A stretch of 64,000 nt of DNA, from positions 4,216,001-4,280,000 of the forward strand of contig JACAXG010000050.1 of NCBI GenBank assembly GCA_018881555.1, given 5' to 3'. Position 1 is the stretch's first letter. Each line of letters opens with the position of its first letter. This document shows positions 1 through 50,268 of the stretch, one piece after another. The DNA comes from Amblyornis subalaris. Taxonomy: Eukaryota; Chordata; Aves; Passeriformes; Ptilonorhynchidae. Both the position numbers and the translations under genes were made by a program. The notes beneath the pieces are model-generated. The model saw only the letters and a list, made by a program, of their open reading frames with translations. It was not told the origin of the DNA and made no database searches.

Positions 1-1353
1 TCACCAAAAATCTTTTCAGACTGAACTTTACATTTCTTGATTAATCTCCATGTTTTGCATAGCATAAGAGAGTGTAACTAAACAATGGACATCATATTTG
101 GTTCTGTGCCTGTTCTAGAGCACACCAGATGACAAGGAATAAATTTCCTAGCCTTCAACATTAAAACAGCAGCCAGGAATGTATTAGAGAGAGATTCATG
201 TTTTGAGCGGTGGATGTTTTTGAGAGTAAAACAAAAGCAGTAGAATGTTTTGTTTGGCCAACAGAGTAACTGTTTAATGAGACCAAGGGCAAACAGCCAC
301 AGGCACATTTGCACAAACTTTCCATTCCTGCTTTTTTAATTAGANGCAAAATTTGTCCGGAATGTACTGTAGAGAGGCCTTGCTCCCTGAGAGTGACACT
401 GTTGTACAATGGAACTACTACAACAGATCATTTGTTACCAGCTGTAACATCCAAAAAAAGCCTTGGCCATATGCTATCTCTGAGTGCTAAACTGAGCTAA
501 ACCTCAGTTTAACATTACAAAGAAAGTAGCACACATCTTCTGAAAAAGAATGCAGTTTCTCAGTCATATTCACTAACACAATCCTTTAAACATTTATTAT
601 CAGAAGCATACATTTATATACCAAAAGAAAATCTTACGTCCACAAGATAAATTGAAGTGCTGGACTGAGGCAGTAAAGCATGTGTGAGAAGAGAAGAATC
701 TTATCCAGAATGCTTACCACAGCCTCTCCTGAAGTCAATTAACCAATGTTATGCCTATCAAAAATGAAAGCACTTGAGAAACTTGATTTTTATTTATTTA
801 CTCTTGTATCTTTTGAGTAGCTGCTCTGATTTCAGGAGGACTGCACCAGGTAAAGGTTCTCCCTGGTTTGATTAAGCCTATCCCTTCCCACTAGCCCCAC
901 ACAAAAGCAGTATTTGGCACAGGATTAGAACTCAGCAGTACTATGTCTCCAACACAGTGAATAGTTATCTTTGCATCTGGACTTCGTATAACTACTGGAA
1001 CAAAGAGTTCTCTTTGATAAATAGTGTAACACCATTTATCAAAATTCCCCAATACAACTCTATTGATTTTTTAATCACAATTTATGAGGAATAGGAAAGG
1101 ATTTGTTCTAAATACATTCTAAAGGGAGAGGGAAAAAAAACCAAACAAAACTCCCTATCACTTTTTTGTCAAATAGAAATATCTCTACTCTTTGAAGTAC
1201 TCTATGGAATGAACTCTGTCCCAACACTATTCACTTTATAGAGAGCATTGAAATTTTAGATATTGCTTTAATTTAGGTGCTGTGAAAGAGGTGCTGCTTC
1301 ATCCACATCGCTGCCAACTAGACTGGCCCAGAAATTCTAAGAGGGAAGCATAC
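1..1353 (-). other. MAP7 intron, 3' part cut by window edge
   Basis: The donor at 1353-1352 opens this intron. I looked for the next family block (a KEEEARVREEAERVRQ-like helix) on the minus strand and saw none. The stretch is AT-rich unique sequence with an A-rich patch near 1131-1149. No other feature is recognisable. Confidence 0.7.
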
Positions 1354-37448
<36,095 letters not shown>

Positions 37449-38984
37449 CTAAAATAAGGAAGAAAAGAAGACATTAATTAACCATTTCACTTAATAATAG
37501 GTCATTCACCTTTTTATAATGCAACTTATATATTGCCAGATTCCCTTTAAAATCAGATTGNTCCAAGATTTCACCTTAATGCCATTCTATGCATTCTTTT
37601 GCATAGAAAAAAACCCAAAGGCTACACAGAAAATATTGAAGCTACAATACAAGTTCCCAATTCACGTTGAGGAAAGACCCACAGGAAGATTGCATTCTAA
37701 CAACATGTGTTTTAATAAGANGTATAAGATGACTTGCAGATCCTAGGTTTCCGAAACTATGGTACAAGATACTGGTAAAAACTTATTTACAGATTACTAA
37801 CACACCCATAAAGCAGAACTGAAGGGACTTGAATGAAATCTAACCAAGGAGATATTCGCATTATTTTCAATAGACTTTTGATCAGGCCCTACCAGTCTAG
37901 AACAAGATCTAATTCTGGAGCTCTGAATGCCCTTTCAACAACCTTTTAGAAAGAAAAAAACTCCAAAAGATTCATTACTGCAATTCAAATCACAACCATA
38001 TCCTTGGTTCAGCATCCATCTCTAATTACAAAACAAGCCAAGAAATTAGATGCTATGATTTTTTCATCTTACTATTCATCTTTGCATCCAGAAGTTCCGC
38101 TATAGTANTGTTTGAGTCCAGAACACAGCAATCTGGGAAGAGTCTAAAGGCAGACTGTAAGAATTCTAAAAAGCCTTCCACAAACAGCTTGAAAGTATTT
38201 GCAAGCAAGGATAAAAACACAGTTATAAATAAACCTTAAGGGAGGAAAGACACCAATTCATTTGAACAAAAATATCACTAGAAATGAAAGTTGGAAAAAA
38301 ACCTGATTACTCCAGATTTAAAAGCTAAACAGGCATTACCGTATTAGATCCACTTTAGAAAACATAATTAAAAGAAGTTTTCTTCAGAAGGCTCCAAGCA
38401 ATTTCTTATGCATGTCAGCTTTAACAATGTACACTCAGGACTTAGTGCCTCAGCGAGTTCATTCCCTTCACGGCCTCACAGAAGTCTTTGTTTCCCTGCT
38501 TATTTCCTTCCACAGGCACGTTTCAGGATTAACATAGAGAGTAAAAGGTAGCAGGAAAAACCTGTATGTTACACATACCGTACCATTTTTGCAAGGGGAA
38601 AGTGGGTGAGGGAAATAGAAAAATAGCGTTATCAAATGTTTAGTGTTCAAGAGCAATGTTTGGCCAAGAGCAGTGTTCAAAAATCACATCATCTCACTAA
38701 TAAAAACATGTGAAATTTTAAATAATTGTCAGACACTCCTCTCCCTGACAACTCTATTAAATCTCTTGCAATCAATAGANATAACCACTGTTGAACTTAA
38801 AAAATAATGATTCCAAATGACAATAAGAACTGTAACACCTTAAAGGCAGCCCAAGAAAAGATTTTAGTATTTGCCATTTGAAAGGCCTCATACAAAGGAT
38901 TAGACTAACCTGTAGTAGATGGACTGATTTCTGGCAAGATAATTTGAGCAACACTGAGCACTTGCATCCCCAGGCTTGGTAGAA

Positions 38985-39471
38985 TCTACCATTATCAAAA
39001 TCCATACCTGGTACTGGAGCATGTCCAGAGAAAGCCAACAGAGTTGGTGAAGAGTCTGGAGCACAAGTCTCACGGGGAGCAAGTGAGAGAGCTGGGGTTG
39101 TTTAGCCTGGAGAAAAGGATGCTCAGGGGAACCATATTACTCTCTACAACTGCCTGAAAATTGCTTGTAGCCATGTGGGGGTTGGCCTCTTCTCCCAGAA
39201 CAAGCGAAACGATGACAGGAAATGGCCTCAAGCTGCACCAGAGGAGTTTTAAACTCATCATTAGGAAAAGTTTTTTCCTGAAGGAGTAGTCAGGCATTGG
39301 AACCAGCTGCCCAGCAAAGTGGTGGAATNACCATCTCTGGAAGTGTTCATAAACTTGAGGATATAGCACATGGGGTCACAGTTTAGTGATGAACCATAGC
39401 GGTGTTAGGTTAACAGCTGGACTTGATTTCAGAGGTCTTTTCCAACCTTAACACTTCCGTGATTCTAAACT
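38985..39471 (+). mobile_element. CR1 LINE fragment, 5'-truncated
   Basis: In sense orientation the sequence has the familiar CR1 3' blocks: GAGCATGTCCAGAGAAAG, AGAGAGCTGGGGTTGTTTAG, CCTGGAGAAAAGGATGCTCA, TTGGCCTCTTCTCCCAGAAC, GGAAATGGCCTCAAGCTGCA, and a tail with GGACTTGATTTCAGAGGTCT, TTTCCAACC and CCGTGATTCTAAA. The length is about 490 bp. A minus-strand open frame of about 99 codons inside it is a shadow with no coding meaning. Its orientation is opposite to MAP7 transcription. Confidence 0.92.
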
Positions 39472-42262
39472 TTTTATATCTTACCTCCCCCTCAAAGTTA
39501 CGGTTGTAGTAAAACAACAAATTTAGAACATTTCCAGAAAAAGTCCCATTGTAACTCCGTGGGACTACCTCACAATTCCCATCAGCCTGGTCTAGGGCAT
39601 CGAATAGGAGAGGAAACTGTCATGAAATAGTAAAAGTACTGTTTCTAAGAGTTAGTGAGAGCACTGATGTTCTAATAGCTTCAGCACACATTTCTTTGCA
39701 TCTTTCACATGGTGTATGCCCGTTATTTTCTTCAAGCATCGTGCCATGGGATTATGCAACACTCCATCAACTTCAAAACAGTGGTTTAAATGCTGTCCAG
39801 AAAATACAAGTGCAACAGAGCCTAGGTACACAAAGTAACACTTTTTCCACCATGTTTCCTTGTCTAACATTTCCTTGGAATATTTTGTGACACAGTTTGA
39901 ATACACACTCATATGACCACTCATATGACAAGTGATGAAAAGAACAGATGGCACACCATGAATTTTAACGATGCTGGATATCAAATAGGAATTGGCACAA
40001 GTATTTAGTAACCAGTGTAGGTGTGCTCCCACATAAAATACCTCTTGCTCTAAGATACAAACAGATTAATCAGACAACTAAACATCTAAAACCCAAACCT
40101 AAATATTGACACCACCAGTTTCAATAACCTAACAGATGCCAGAAGAGATATAATTTAACCACCTAATACTTGCTCTGCTGCTTATCTTGAACCACTACCT
40201 GTACATAAGGGAATAAAAGCTGCATAAAGAAGTGTTAGAAAAGAATGTTTTTCTGTGAAGCACAGCTCCTCTCTCTCAGCTCTGTCATTACTATATGGCA
40301 CAGCATGAAACAGAAAGCTGTACCTCAGTTTCTCTGTGTGGAAAGAGGGGTGAAGAAAAGGGGAGGAAAAGGCAAGAAAAGATATATGTACTGCTACTAA
40401 ATAATATGCATTTGTAAATGATGAGCTTTCAAGTGCAACCAGTTGCAGCACAGAATTCAGTATATATACCAGGGGCAGAGCTGAAAGGGATTTGTCAGGC
40501 TGACCAGCGCTAAGGAGGACCTCTGCAGGCTCAGCTTTTAGTTTTACTTCGAACCAAAACAAATACTAAACTGGCAGGTTGTTCCTAAAAAAGCAGTTTT
40601 GTGATGGAAATTAATTCTATTTAGAAATCTATGATCAGTTCCAATATGTCTATGTGTTCACAATCAGACAGGTTTAATCAATACTTCTATTACCAGGATA
40701 AGTACAAACTAGAAGGACTGACAAAAAATTTCATATAGGATGTCATCTTGCTCCATGTCTCATACAGCCTGATAATTANACTTGGTCAGTTGCTACGGCA
40801 GTTAACAATCTCTGTACCAAGTACCTGTACCAAAGTTTATCCCCTAAAACTGAAAAAAACCCACTTTATAACAGTAAGAAGTACTTCAAAAGAGCAGTTC
40901 CATGATCAGTATCTGTCAGACAAAAAAGCCTTTAATAACCTTACAGTCAAACATGTTCCTCTTGAAGGGACAAAATCAGCTATCTCCAGCTTCTCCAATG
41001 GAGGTCTGTGTGAGCAGAAGTAGGAATTGGTAGCAGTGGGAAGCAAAACAAGTGCAAAGAGAAATTCTGTCTTAAAAGGGTTCAAAGCTGAGGAAAAGTC
41101 TCATAGGAAACATTGAGAAAAGAAGAAAACTATAAGCTTTTCACGCTTCTTTGCATGCCAGGTAAGCTCTGGTCAAAGAAGACTGGCCTGAAAGACTAAG
41201 ATAACACACTCAAGGGGAAAAACTGTTGAGAATTAGAGCCTCTGGGAGGATGTGCTGGAAAGCAGAAGGAACATTCACCCAGACCCTGGAAAAACCACTG
41301 AATGCCAAACATTGAGATGGAAAGCATCACACTGGCATTTTGACAGGCTTTTTTAAAAACACAAGAGCTGTGCAGAATACAAACATCTGCTTTTCAGACT
41401 GTGGCACATCAAGTACATCTTTGCACAATGTGAACCAGCTGTCCCAGTGAGGTGAATGGCAAATCAAAGGTCCCACAGCAAGGCTGAGGACCTGGAAAGA
41501 GGATGCTTAAGCTCTGTTCCATTGAAGAAGGGACTCAGCCACAGGACAGAGGCAGCTCTACTTCCAGAAGGCCTCTACTCCCAGAAGGGTAATCCTCAAC
41601 AGATTAAANGCAGTGTGAATGGGCACTCAGGGACCACAAGCAAGAGGTGCTGCTCAGACCTGTATCAAGATCAGATGTGCACAGCAGGCCCCCCAGAACT
41701 GCATCCTAGCAGGAGTCTGGAAAGCGGAGCTGTGCCAGGGCTGCACAGCTGTGGATGAGAGCACAAGCACAGGTGAGCCCAGGCCTGCAGCCAGCTATGT
41801 GTGCCTGACAGTACAGGTACACCTCTGGGTAAAGGGTGCACTGAGCACTGAAAGGGAGACACCACCCTCCAGTCTCCTGCTCTAATCCTACAAGTGAGAG
41901 AGAAGTACTGAGAAGCAGCCATAAGAAAAAAAGAAATAGCTAAATCAGAGGAGGAGGGATTACAGAGAAAAAAGAAGAAAATCTAGCTATTCTGTACCTG
42001 CCACTTGTCATCTAATCCCCTGCTTGAACAGCCACTTTTTTTAACTGTCAAAGAGTGCCAGGGGTGTGTGTTGAGAGATAGGGAAGGCATCAGAAATGAC
42101 AGCTGGAACAAACTCATGCTTCAGTAAAAAAGTGCTGCCATTACATACCAGAGGAAATTCAGCATTAAACAAGGAAATTTAGAGCAGAGCTAGCTGGGAA
42201 CCGATACATTCTTCACTCCTTACCATCCAATTCTGCTACATCCAATTACTTCCTTATGAACA

Positions 42263-42298
42263 CTGTTCAAAAAAAAAACCCCAAACAAAAAACCCCAC
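42263..42298. repeat. A/C-rich low-complexity tract
   Basis: A run of A followed by CCCC, CAAAC and further A and C runs. A similar tract lies near 25258-25316. Both are intronic. Confidence 0.7.
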
Positions 42299-45200
42299 NC
42301 TTGAGTTCACTTGCTTATTTTATATATGCCTGACATGCACAATGTAAAAAATCCATAGTTTGAAGAACTCAGAATTCAGCAGAGAATAGAGTATGCTAAG
42401 TTTGTAAAAGTAATAATAAAGAAGTGGGGCTGGTCTAGGCAGTTTTATCTAGCCACGGGGAATAGTGGCTAGCATGTCAGTCAAGTCAGAGGTACTGCTG
42501 TGCTGGGTGGAATGTGTTCAAAGTGCAGATACAGGTCAGAGCTNACAAAGTTTATTAGCTTAAATTCAGAAACACATTGAGACCGAAATCCGGAATACCT
42601 GAGTCAGAATAAGCATTCAGTAACTGGCTGTTCTATTCTAAAGCAACATCACTGGACTTTAAACAGTCTCTTTAATGGCAAAACTGGAGTGTTTATCCTA
42701 CAAGCAAATTCATGTGAGCCATGGCCCACGGGCTGAATACCAGGAAAAGCAAAGTTCAATGCAAATTAAAGCTTTCCCACTTGCTTTGCTTTTTCTTACA
42801 TCCACAGTTTATGAATAAGACATGTAAAAACTCCATATTTACAGTAAAAAATATATCTTGCAAGTCTTTAGCATTTCTTATTCTTTGTGTTACCAATAGT
42901 GTCTATATATATTTAGACAATCAAAATACTAAGTAATATTTAAGGGCCATTTATTGCTCTAGAGTTAAGTACTGCATTCATTCCATACTTGTATCCCATA
43001 CTTACCTTTTACTTGCATTCTAAAATTGTAAGCTCAGGAACAAAGGACAGTGATCTCGGCAAAGATAAATAGGTCTCAAAGTCCTATGGCTGGCCAAAAA
43101 TTACCAAGATGCACACAGTTTAGCTGATAGATAAAAAGATGAAAACCAAGCATCTGGATGTTTAATATTAAAATCTTCAGAGTAAGTCAGGACAAAACTG
43201 TGATCTGCTCTCCTCTTCAGAAGTGTTGGGGGGAATAGGTTGTAAAGAGCACACAATAAAAAACTCCCTTGTTAGAGACAAGTTTTCACAAAATCCACTC
43301 ATTGATAAGGACTGAAATTTCCACTNAAGAAGAGCTTGGGGTGAGAATTGGCCTGGCAGCCTGTTCCAGCACAGCTGGAGACAATGTTTTTTCCTGGTGT
43401 TGCTGCACTGTACTGAAAATTAGACAGATAAAATTTCTTATGCTGCCACTTCTAACCGTCTGTGTCTGAGCTGAACACTACGTCTATGCTACTCCTTGCT
43501 GTCATTTACTCATGGTATAAGCACACTGGAACCCTAATCTTGTTCAGGGCCTGATATGCTTTTCAGAAGATTGTTATAAAGCAGTGCTTTGAGTGAACGA
43601 AAATTACACTGCCACCAGCACTGGTTTTGGTTTTGTGAGCTCTCATGCACGCAAACATAACTGTTACCAAAGTCAAGTCCTTCAAAGCAAGATAGAAAGA
43701 AAATTCTCACCTTCAACGAACACATGCTACAATATGACCCTGCTGAGAGGCATGAGGATGGATTAGAGACCCAAACACAACAGTTTGAACACAAACCCAT
43801 CTCCTTTTCTCATCACCGAAATCCACTGCGCACAAGAGCTGTGTCCAAGACAGTTACACTGACACTTAAACTGTGCAGGAGCACAGGAACTAAACATCAG
43901 CATTTTATCAATATAAAACACCTCCTCCTTTTCTTCCCTTCTGCAACAACTTAAAACTTCCCTTCTATGCAGGAAGTAATAAATGGTGCCTTGTGGGTTG
44001 CTGCTGGCCTCCAAAGAGCAAGTATCTGGACAGCAGTCAGCTCCTATCTACAGACCATTTTGAAGCAACCTTTATCCTTTAAAGACCTTGCTGCAGAGCC
44101 CTTCCTATGTAGCAGGTGTGCTGTCCTGGTAGCCAGCAGATGCTCCCTGAGCAGTTGCTGAGGACAGGAGCAAAAGAGCACAGTAAGAAACCCCTGCTCA
44201 TAGTCACTACGGACAAAGAGCTTCCTGGTGTTTCCAGAAAGGTTCAGAGAGCAGTTCAGTAGGGAGTTCAACAGACAGGCTCAGAGCAGTGCTGGGTGTG
44301 AGCTCAGGTATCCTCTAACAAAGCTACCAATCCAGAAGAAAAATAGAAACACCTCAAACCTAAGTCTTCAGGCTTCTCAATTTAAATTATTCCGACAACT
44401 CTTAGCATGATGGGTAGGGTCGTACCATTATAGCTCCAATCAAAATCTTCTTGTAACTAATTTTTGTTCTAATTAGCAACACTGATAAAATTATTTTAAG
44501 AGATTTACCAGGTTTTGCCAACTACTGTATCAGTGAGGCAGTAAGAACTGTGATGTGCATGAATTCTGCAGAAGGCTTGGATCTAATGCAGTGTTTTAAA
44601 AAGAAAATCTAGACTCCTGTTTTGAAACAATAAAGACATGTACCTGATTTTGGTTAGATGGCAACACTCAGATTCTCTTGTTAAGGGAAGTAGGTTGAAG
44701 GAACTGTTGAGGGAACNAAGGTGAAGCAAAGAGTACTTCCAGACTATAGAACATTTTGCTATTTTTAGTACGGTAATACAAGTCCTCACAATTTCAGATA
44801 AAAACTTTTTGAAATTTCCATCATTAGCAAATGGAAAATGCCTGTTCTTCTACAGTCTAAGCAGCAGTACTTACAGAGCACATTTGCAAGCTAGAGGTTT
44901 GACTCAGAAGAGTGACAGAATACCTGTGTTTCATTTCTATTCACTGAAACAGTAAAGTTCATGCCTTATTTAAACACACCTATGAATTAATTTTACATTA
45001 AAATATCTTCAATTCCTAAAAGCTTGATGTTTTAGTACCTCTTTTCATACTTGCAACAGTCTGGAACTTAGCAGTCTGGTTTGCAAATATAAATAAATTA
45101 AAAGACACCAAGCTGCAGTGACCATACCAGTTCTTTTTGCTCTGGCACTCATTATAGAAGTCTACCCTCAGAACTGCCAAACAAAGCACTGTTACCAATG

Positions 45201-47064
45201 TTCCTCATCTCTAGTGTCTTGGCTGAGCTAAGCAGAGTGAAAACTCATCAGCATTAGTGTTTACTACTCATAGAGTGGTATAAAATTTGCCATTGTTTTC
45301 ATCATATTGTAGACTAGAAAGATAAACAGATGATTTAAAACTCTCACAGCTAAATCAGCACTCAGTTTCAAAACATTAAAACCAGAAGCATAAATATATT
45401 TTTTTGGAAACAATCCACAGACATAAACCTGGATGATGCAACTGGCTATAGGGAAAGGGAAAACATTTTTTTTTTAGAGATTAAAATTGTGTAACTGCTC
45501 CCTTGGGAGATGATTATTTATAAAAGATTACTTTTGGCTGACTATATCAGCTTTAAAAAGCATTGTGTCCTAAAATATTAAATAACGTAGAAGATACCAA
45601 AGTGAGTGCCTTTGTAGGGAGAGCCTTAGAATCTCTTAAGGATGACAAAAGAAACACAGTATCTGTAACAGCATTTTAAAAAAGCTGACACTCATATTAT
45701 ATCCTCTGGATAATTATATTGCATCATCTTACTGCAATATAAAACAAGGATATTAACATAAAAGGATCCCTGGAAAAAAGTCCCTGTTTTCTGCTGAAAA
45801 AGCCTGTGCTGTGAAGCTGGCTCTGCAGTTGACCAGAAGGCTGGCAAGCTCACCCACATGCAGATGAGACACGTGAACGGAAGCTTTTTAATTACTCATC
45901 ACCAAAATAAAAGCTGAAATGCCACTGCCTGAGGGCATACAGGGCAACCTCAGTTCCAGACACCCAGCAATTTGTGCTGTGCCGCCTGTCTTAGGCCATG
46001 TGCTCTTCAAACACCAAAAGCAGGCATTGTGCAAAATGCAGTGATTTATTTGCAAGCCTGTTACACAAGGACAAACACTTTCCACCAAGGTGCAAGAGTA
46101 CCAGCTGCTTCTCCTCAGATTTCTCACTGCTGCAGGCAGCATTTGCTACCATGATGTCAGACAGATTCCCACACCCAGGATCAGTGTCACTGTATTGCTG
46201 CAGTAGTTGTACATGGAAGGTCACCTCAGAAATTATGAAACAGAGCACCTGTGCAATTTTCTAGATGAAAAACTTTTCTGGACTTCGACTAGAGATCTTT
46301 CTCCAAACTATGAGATAATTCCTGTGAGTAATTCCAAGTCACAATGAAGCTTACACCTACTGCTGAGAAGTGGAGAATTAGGCACAGACTAGCCTGCTTT
46401 CTATAGCACACTGATTCCAAGGTCAGACTGCTTGAACTGCAGAAAGCAACTTGAGTATCCCATTATTTGATAGCCTCGCTCAGAGGGCACAATGATCAAA
46501 GCATATTGCAGCCTGTGAATTCTAGAAAAACACAGAGAGCAACCGCAGTAAAGTGAATGTGGGAATGGAGAGAAGGGGAAAATGGATACTTTGCTATACA
46601 TTCCTCTATTAAGCAATTTGATCTTGAGATCTAGTAATTTTTGAAAGCAATGCAATCTCTTTGGTCTCAGCTTTGCAACAGGAGGACATAATCACCTCTC
46701 CCTCCCAAAGTAAAATAAAATGAAATATTCTTTTGATGCAATATATATTTTTAATTTAAATGACTATGTCACAAAATGAACAATATCTAGCGATTAATTT
46801 AAGGTACTCCCACCAACACAGAGCTTTCCAGACTGACATGGTGCTTTCTTCTTACCACCCCACTGACATATACAAGTCATCACATCCCCATGGAAGTCAG
46901 GGCATACCCATGCTTTCATCTCTGCTTTCAACTCTTCCCAAATTTGTTCAGGCTGCACTAGTCTGACACCACTTAGCTTCATGTGCACCGAAGTTCATAG
47001 TTACCATTCTGAGTGACTTCATGTTTTAGACAGGGTAGACCCATACTGATGGTACTTCTGCCAT

Positions 47065-47285
47065 CACAGAATCACAGAATGAATCATAGAATGGTTTGGG
47101 TTGGAAGGGACCTTAAAGATTTACAACCCCCTCACTATGGGCAGGAACATCCTCCACTAGAGATGAGGTTGCTCAAAGCCCCATCCAATCTGGCCTTGGA
47201 CACTTCCAGGAATGGGGCATCCACAACTTCCTGGGCAACCTGTTCCACTGCCTCACCATCCTCACGGTGAAGAATTTCTTCATAG
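47065..47285 (-). mobile_element. CR1 LINE fragment, short 3' end
   Basis: The plus strand begins with the complement of the CR1 tail (ATCACAGAATGAATCATAGA), then TGGTTTGGGTTGGAAGGGAC, GCTCAAAGCCCCATCCAATC, TGGCCTTGGACACTTCCAGG and GGGCAACCTGTTCCACTGCC. About 220 bp are clear. It is closer to the usual consensus than the copy at 16857, so probably younger. A weaker CR1-like stretch at about 47380-47480 may be its continuation or a separate old piece. Confidence 0.92.
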
Positions 47286-47379
47286 CATGGCAGCACACTG
47301 ATCATTCAAAAGCAAGGCACTACTGTTTTTCTGTGTCACAGTAAGTAATTCCTTTCTACAGTAACTAAGTGATTCTGTT

Positions 47380-47480
47380 GCTATGTGGGGACATCCCCAC
47401 ATATGCACACCATATTCAGGTGCAGTCTCAGTGTGCCCTGTATAAGAACAAATGTGTTATCTTCACCGACATCTGGCTGC
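47380..47480 (-). mobile_element. Possible older CR1 piece
   Basis: A run with CACCATATTCAGGTGCAGTC followed by TCAGTGTGCCCTGTATAAG resembles the more 5' part of the CR1 3' region in reverse orientation. It is separated from the clear copy by about 95 bp of unmatched sequence. The resemblance is by eye only. Confidence 0.3.
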
Positions 47481-50244
47481 TGAGCCTTGCTCTTGCCAGG
47501 TGAGGTTTAGACCATGGAAACAAAGTGAGGTTTTAGAACTTCTTTGTTCCATAGGGAGCAAATTCAGATAGGTACTGGCTTTCTGGGAATATAGAAGAGA
47601 CAGATTTCAGCAGCTAATTTTTTTCTCTAATAATTTCTCTCTGCTATGTGTAACTCAGGCATACTCTAAAACTAGGGCGCTTCTAGCATTTCCTACACAC
47701 ACAAGAGCAGCTGCAAGAGGCATAAGACGCTTAACAAAAGAAGTGATATGAACTTTGTAAGGATAAGAAAGTTCAAAAATAGGACTATTCTCCTCCAAAG
47801 CCTTCTTTTTAGTTTGGTTACTCTGCATTGCCACCTTGCACAACTATACAAGTGAGACTACAACACGGTTCTCCCACTGCATTACTTTTAGGATGCATTC
47901 ACCAACTCCCTGACCTTCTGGGTATCTCCAACCGCTTTCTTTCCACAGAGCTTCAACCAGCAGTACAGCAGCTCCCACTGGATTCCAAGTTACTAGCCTG
48001 CCACACGAATGACAATTCCCTCACTACCCATCCGTATTAAAAGACACCTACAACAAAGCTTAAGAGATTTCCACTATCCAAGATTTCCCCTCCTTGGCTT
48101 TCAATTACTTTAAACTCAGAATCACTGTATCTGCTGAACTAAGTGAACTCCTGGCCTTCATCCCATAATTACTTTAAAGCATCTTTAGACTCATCCTTTT
48201 GCTTCTATGAAGAAGATTGGGTTGCAAGAGTAACTTTGTTGAATTACCTCATTTGGGAGAGAATAAATGGGCACTCATCACAAGAAGAGAAACACGATAA
48301 TTTCAACCTAGCCTATAGATTTAGTGTCTGTTTTCAGCTTACAGTCAGCCATAATAGAAGTACATTTGCAAAAACAGACAAGTGACTTGAGACTGAAAGT
48401 GTTTCACTCCCATTAATTTCACAGGACAACTCCCAAGAAACTGTTCTTTACAGGCCCTGACAACTGCCTTTGGTGAGATCTTATCAAATCTTTCACCAGA
48501 GAATGAGTAAAAATAAGGACGTTAAAAACACAAGAAGAGAGAATATGGGGGAAAAGAAGCAGTATTTTTAAACGCTAACAGTCTAAGGCACTTAGTGCTC
48601 CATGCCAAGAGCATGGGATAAAATTTACTCTAATTTGCTATAGAAGCTGCAGAGATTTCTGCAAGATGCAGCTTCTAAATAAAATAATGAAGTACCACAA
48701 CCTTGTTTACTAAGAAAAAAGTTCATTGCCANGTGGGTTTCATCTCCTGACTTGGCACCCTGAACTGAACGTGGGAGAGCCTTGTCAACACCAGACTCCA
48801 CCGCAGGAGCTCGACTTGGCTAAAAAGCCAAGTTAAGCATTACACTGAGATAGCTATGCTGCTCCTGGTATCTAATTATCTTCATACACTACCACTTTAG
48901 ACCATTTAGATTTATGCCTGGGACCTTTGCTGGGATTTCTCTTCCAGAGAGATAAATTCGAGATTACCTACAAGTTAGTGGGACCAATACAAGTAACGCA
49001 GGTAATCATTTCACTGCTGCAGGGTTTCCCAGGCAAAGCTCCCTGCAGCTCAAATTTTGCAGAGATGTTCGGAGTCCTCCTTCCAGCCTCACAAAAATAA
49101 AACACGAATAATGCCTGCAGGTTGCTATAGCAACAACCACCTCTCAACTAAAGACAGCAGGAGGATTCACAGAAGCTGGGCTTTGTTTATATAACCTACT
49201 CTGTACAGACAATTAGTTCCGAAACAGTTAAAACTACAAAGACTCCATGCTGTTATTTAGCAGTTGAGTTCCTGGATGCACAAGTTCAAGCCATTATTTG
49301 AATTCAGAGTACTCTTGCCTGAAGAAAACAGGCAGTTTTCTGGTAGCCTGCCTCTGCCTCGCTAGAAGGAATGCTGTAACTACTTAGAGCAAGTGCAACA
49401 CTCCATTTGCTATTTCTTCTCCTGTTCTTTACACAAAAGATATATCCTATTACTGCAAGCTAAATAAAACAAGCATTTAATGTGGTGCAAAATGCATATA
49501 CACAGCAACAATGAAGCAAAAAGGAATGCTTCCTACCATTGCTGAGCAGGGAATAGAGCTAAAACACTGACTTAAGAAAATATATTTCTGTTGCATGACT
49601 TATCCTTAATCCTTTCAATCACTGTCAAAAATAAAAGCTGTTCCAGGCCCACACTGTCATATTTAAGGAGGCAGAAGACAAATACAGCTAATACCAGCCA
49701 AGAACTCAACAAAATTCTCAAGACACCACTTACTGGAAAACTTGTGTTTCAAAGTAAACATCATAGGAAACCGGAAAATTTATTTTCAATTCAGGGACCA
49801 GTTCTTTACTGCTGTCCAGCTGTCAGGAAATAGGGCTTCCTGAGGAGCTATGTCTTGCTTGGCAGAAAGGCAGCAGATTCTAATTGCTAATTACAACACT
49901 CCATGCACAGAACTGAGTCTGCACAAACAATCTTAATAATTTCTGAGCTCCAAGTATTTGGAAAAATCATATAAATGAATATGTGTTTAGAAAGACAAAG
50001 CTATATATTTGAATAGGAAGGTACAATGCAATCTTTAAATAACACCAACAGTTACTTTTAAAATCTCTTTAATATCAACACATCAAATGGTTACTAGAGC
50101 TCTTTGGCTGTTGTGTTATAAGAATAATTCATCACCAAAACTCATCATCAAAACCAAAGTGTATTTTTTAACCAGGTTCTCTCTCAGATCTGAGGCTGTG
50201 TGTCACACCACTAAAAACTGCATCTTGTCTTTACATACTGCCAC

Positions 50245-50268
50245 TCCCCACACACACCCACACCCACC
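50245..50268. repeat. CA/CCCA-rich tract
   Basis: Short CACA and CCCACA units. It is a weak microsatellite in the large 5' intron. Confidence 0.7.

Noticed and set aside
39070..39369. Minus-strand 99-codon frame
   Set aside because: It lies wholly inside a CR1 copy, antisense to it.
41456..41922. Overlapping open frames on both strands in a GC-richer patch
   Set aside because: Several overlapping frames on both strands at once point to a low stop density from base composition, not coding.
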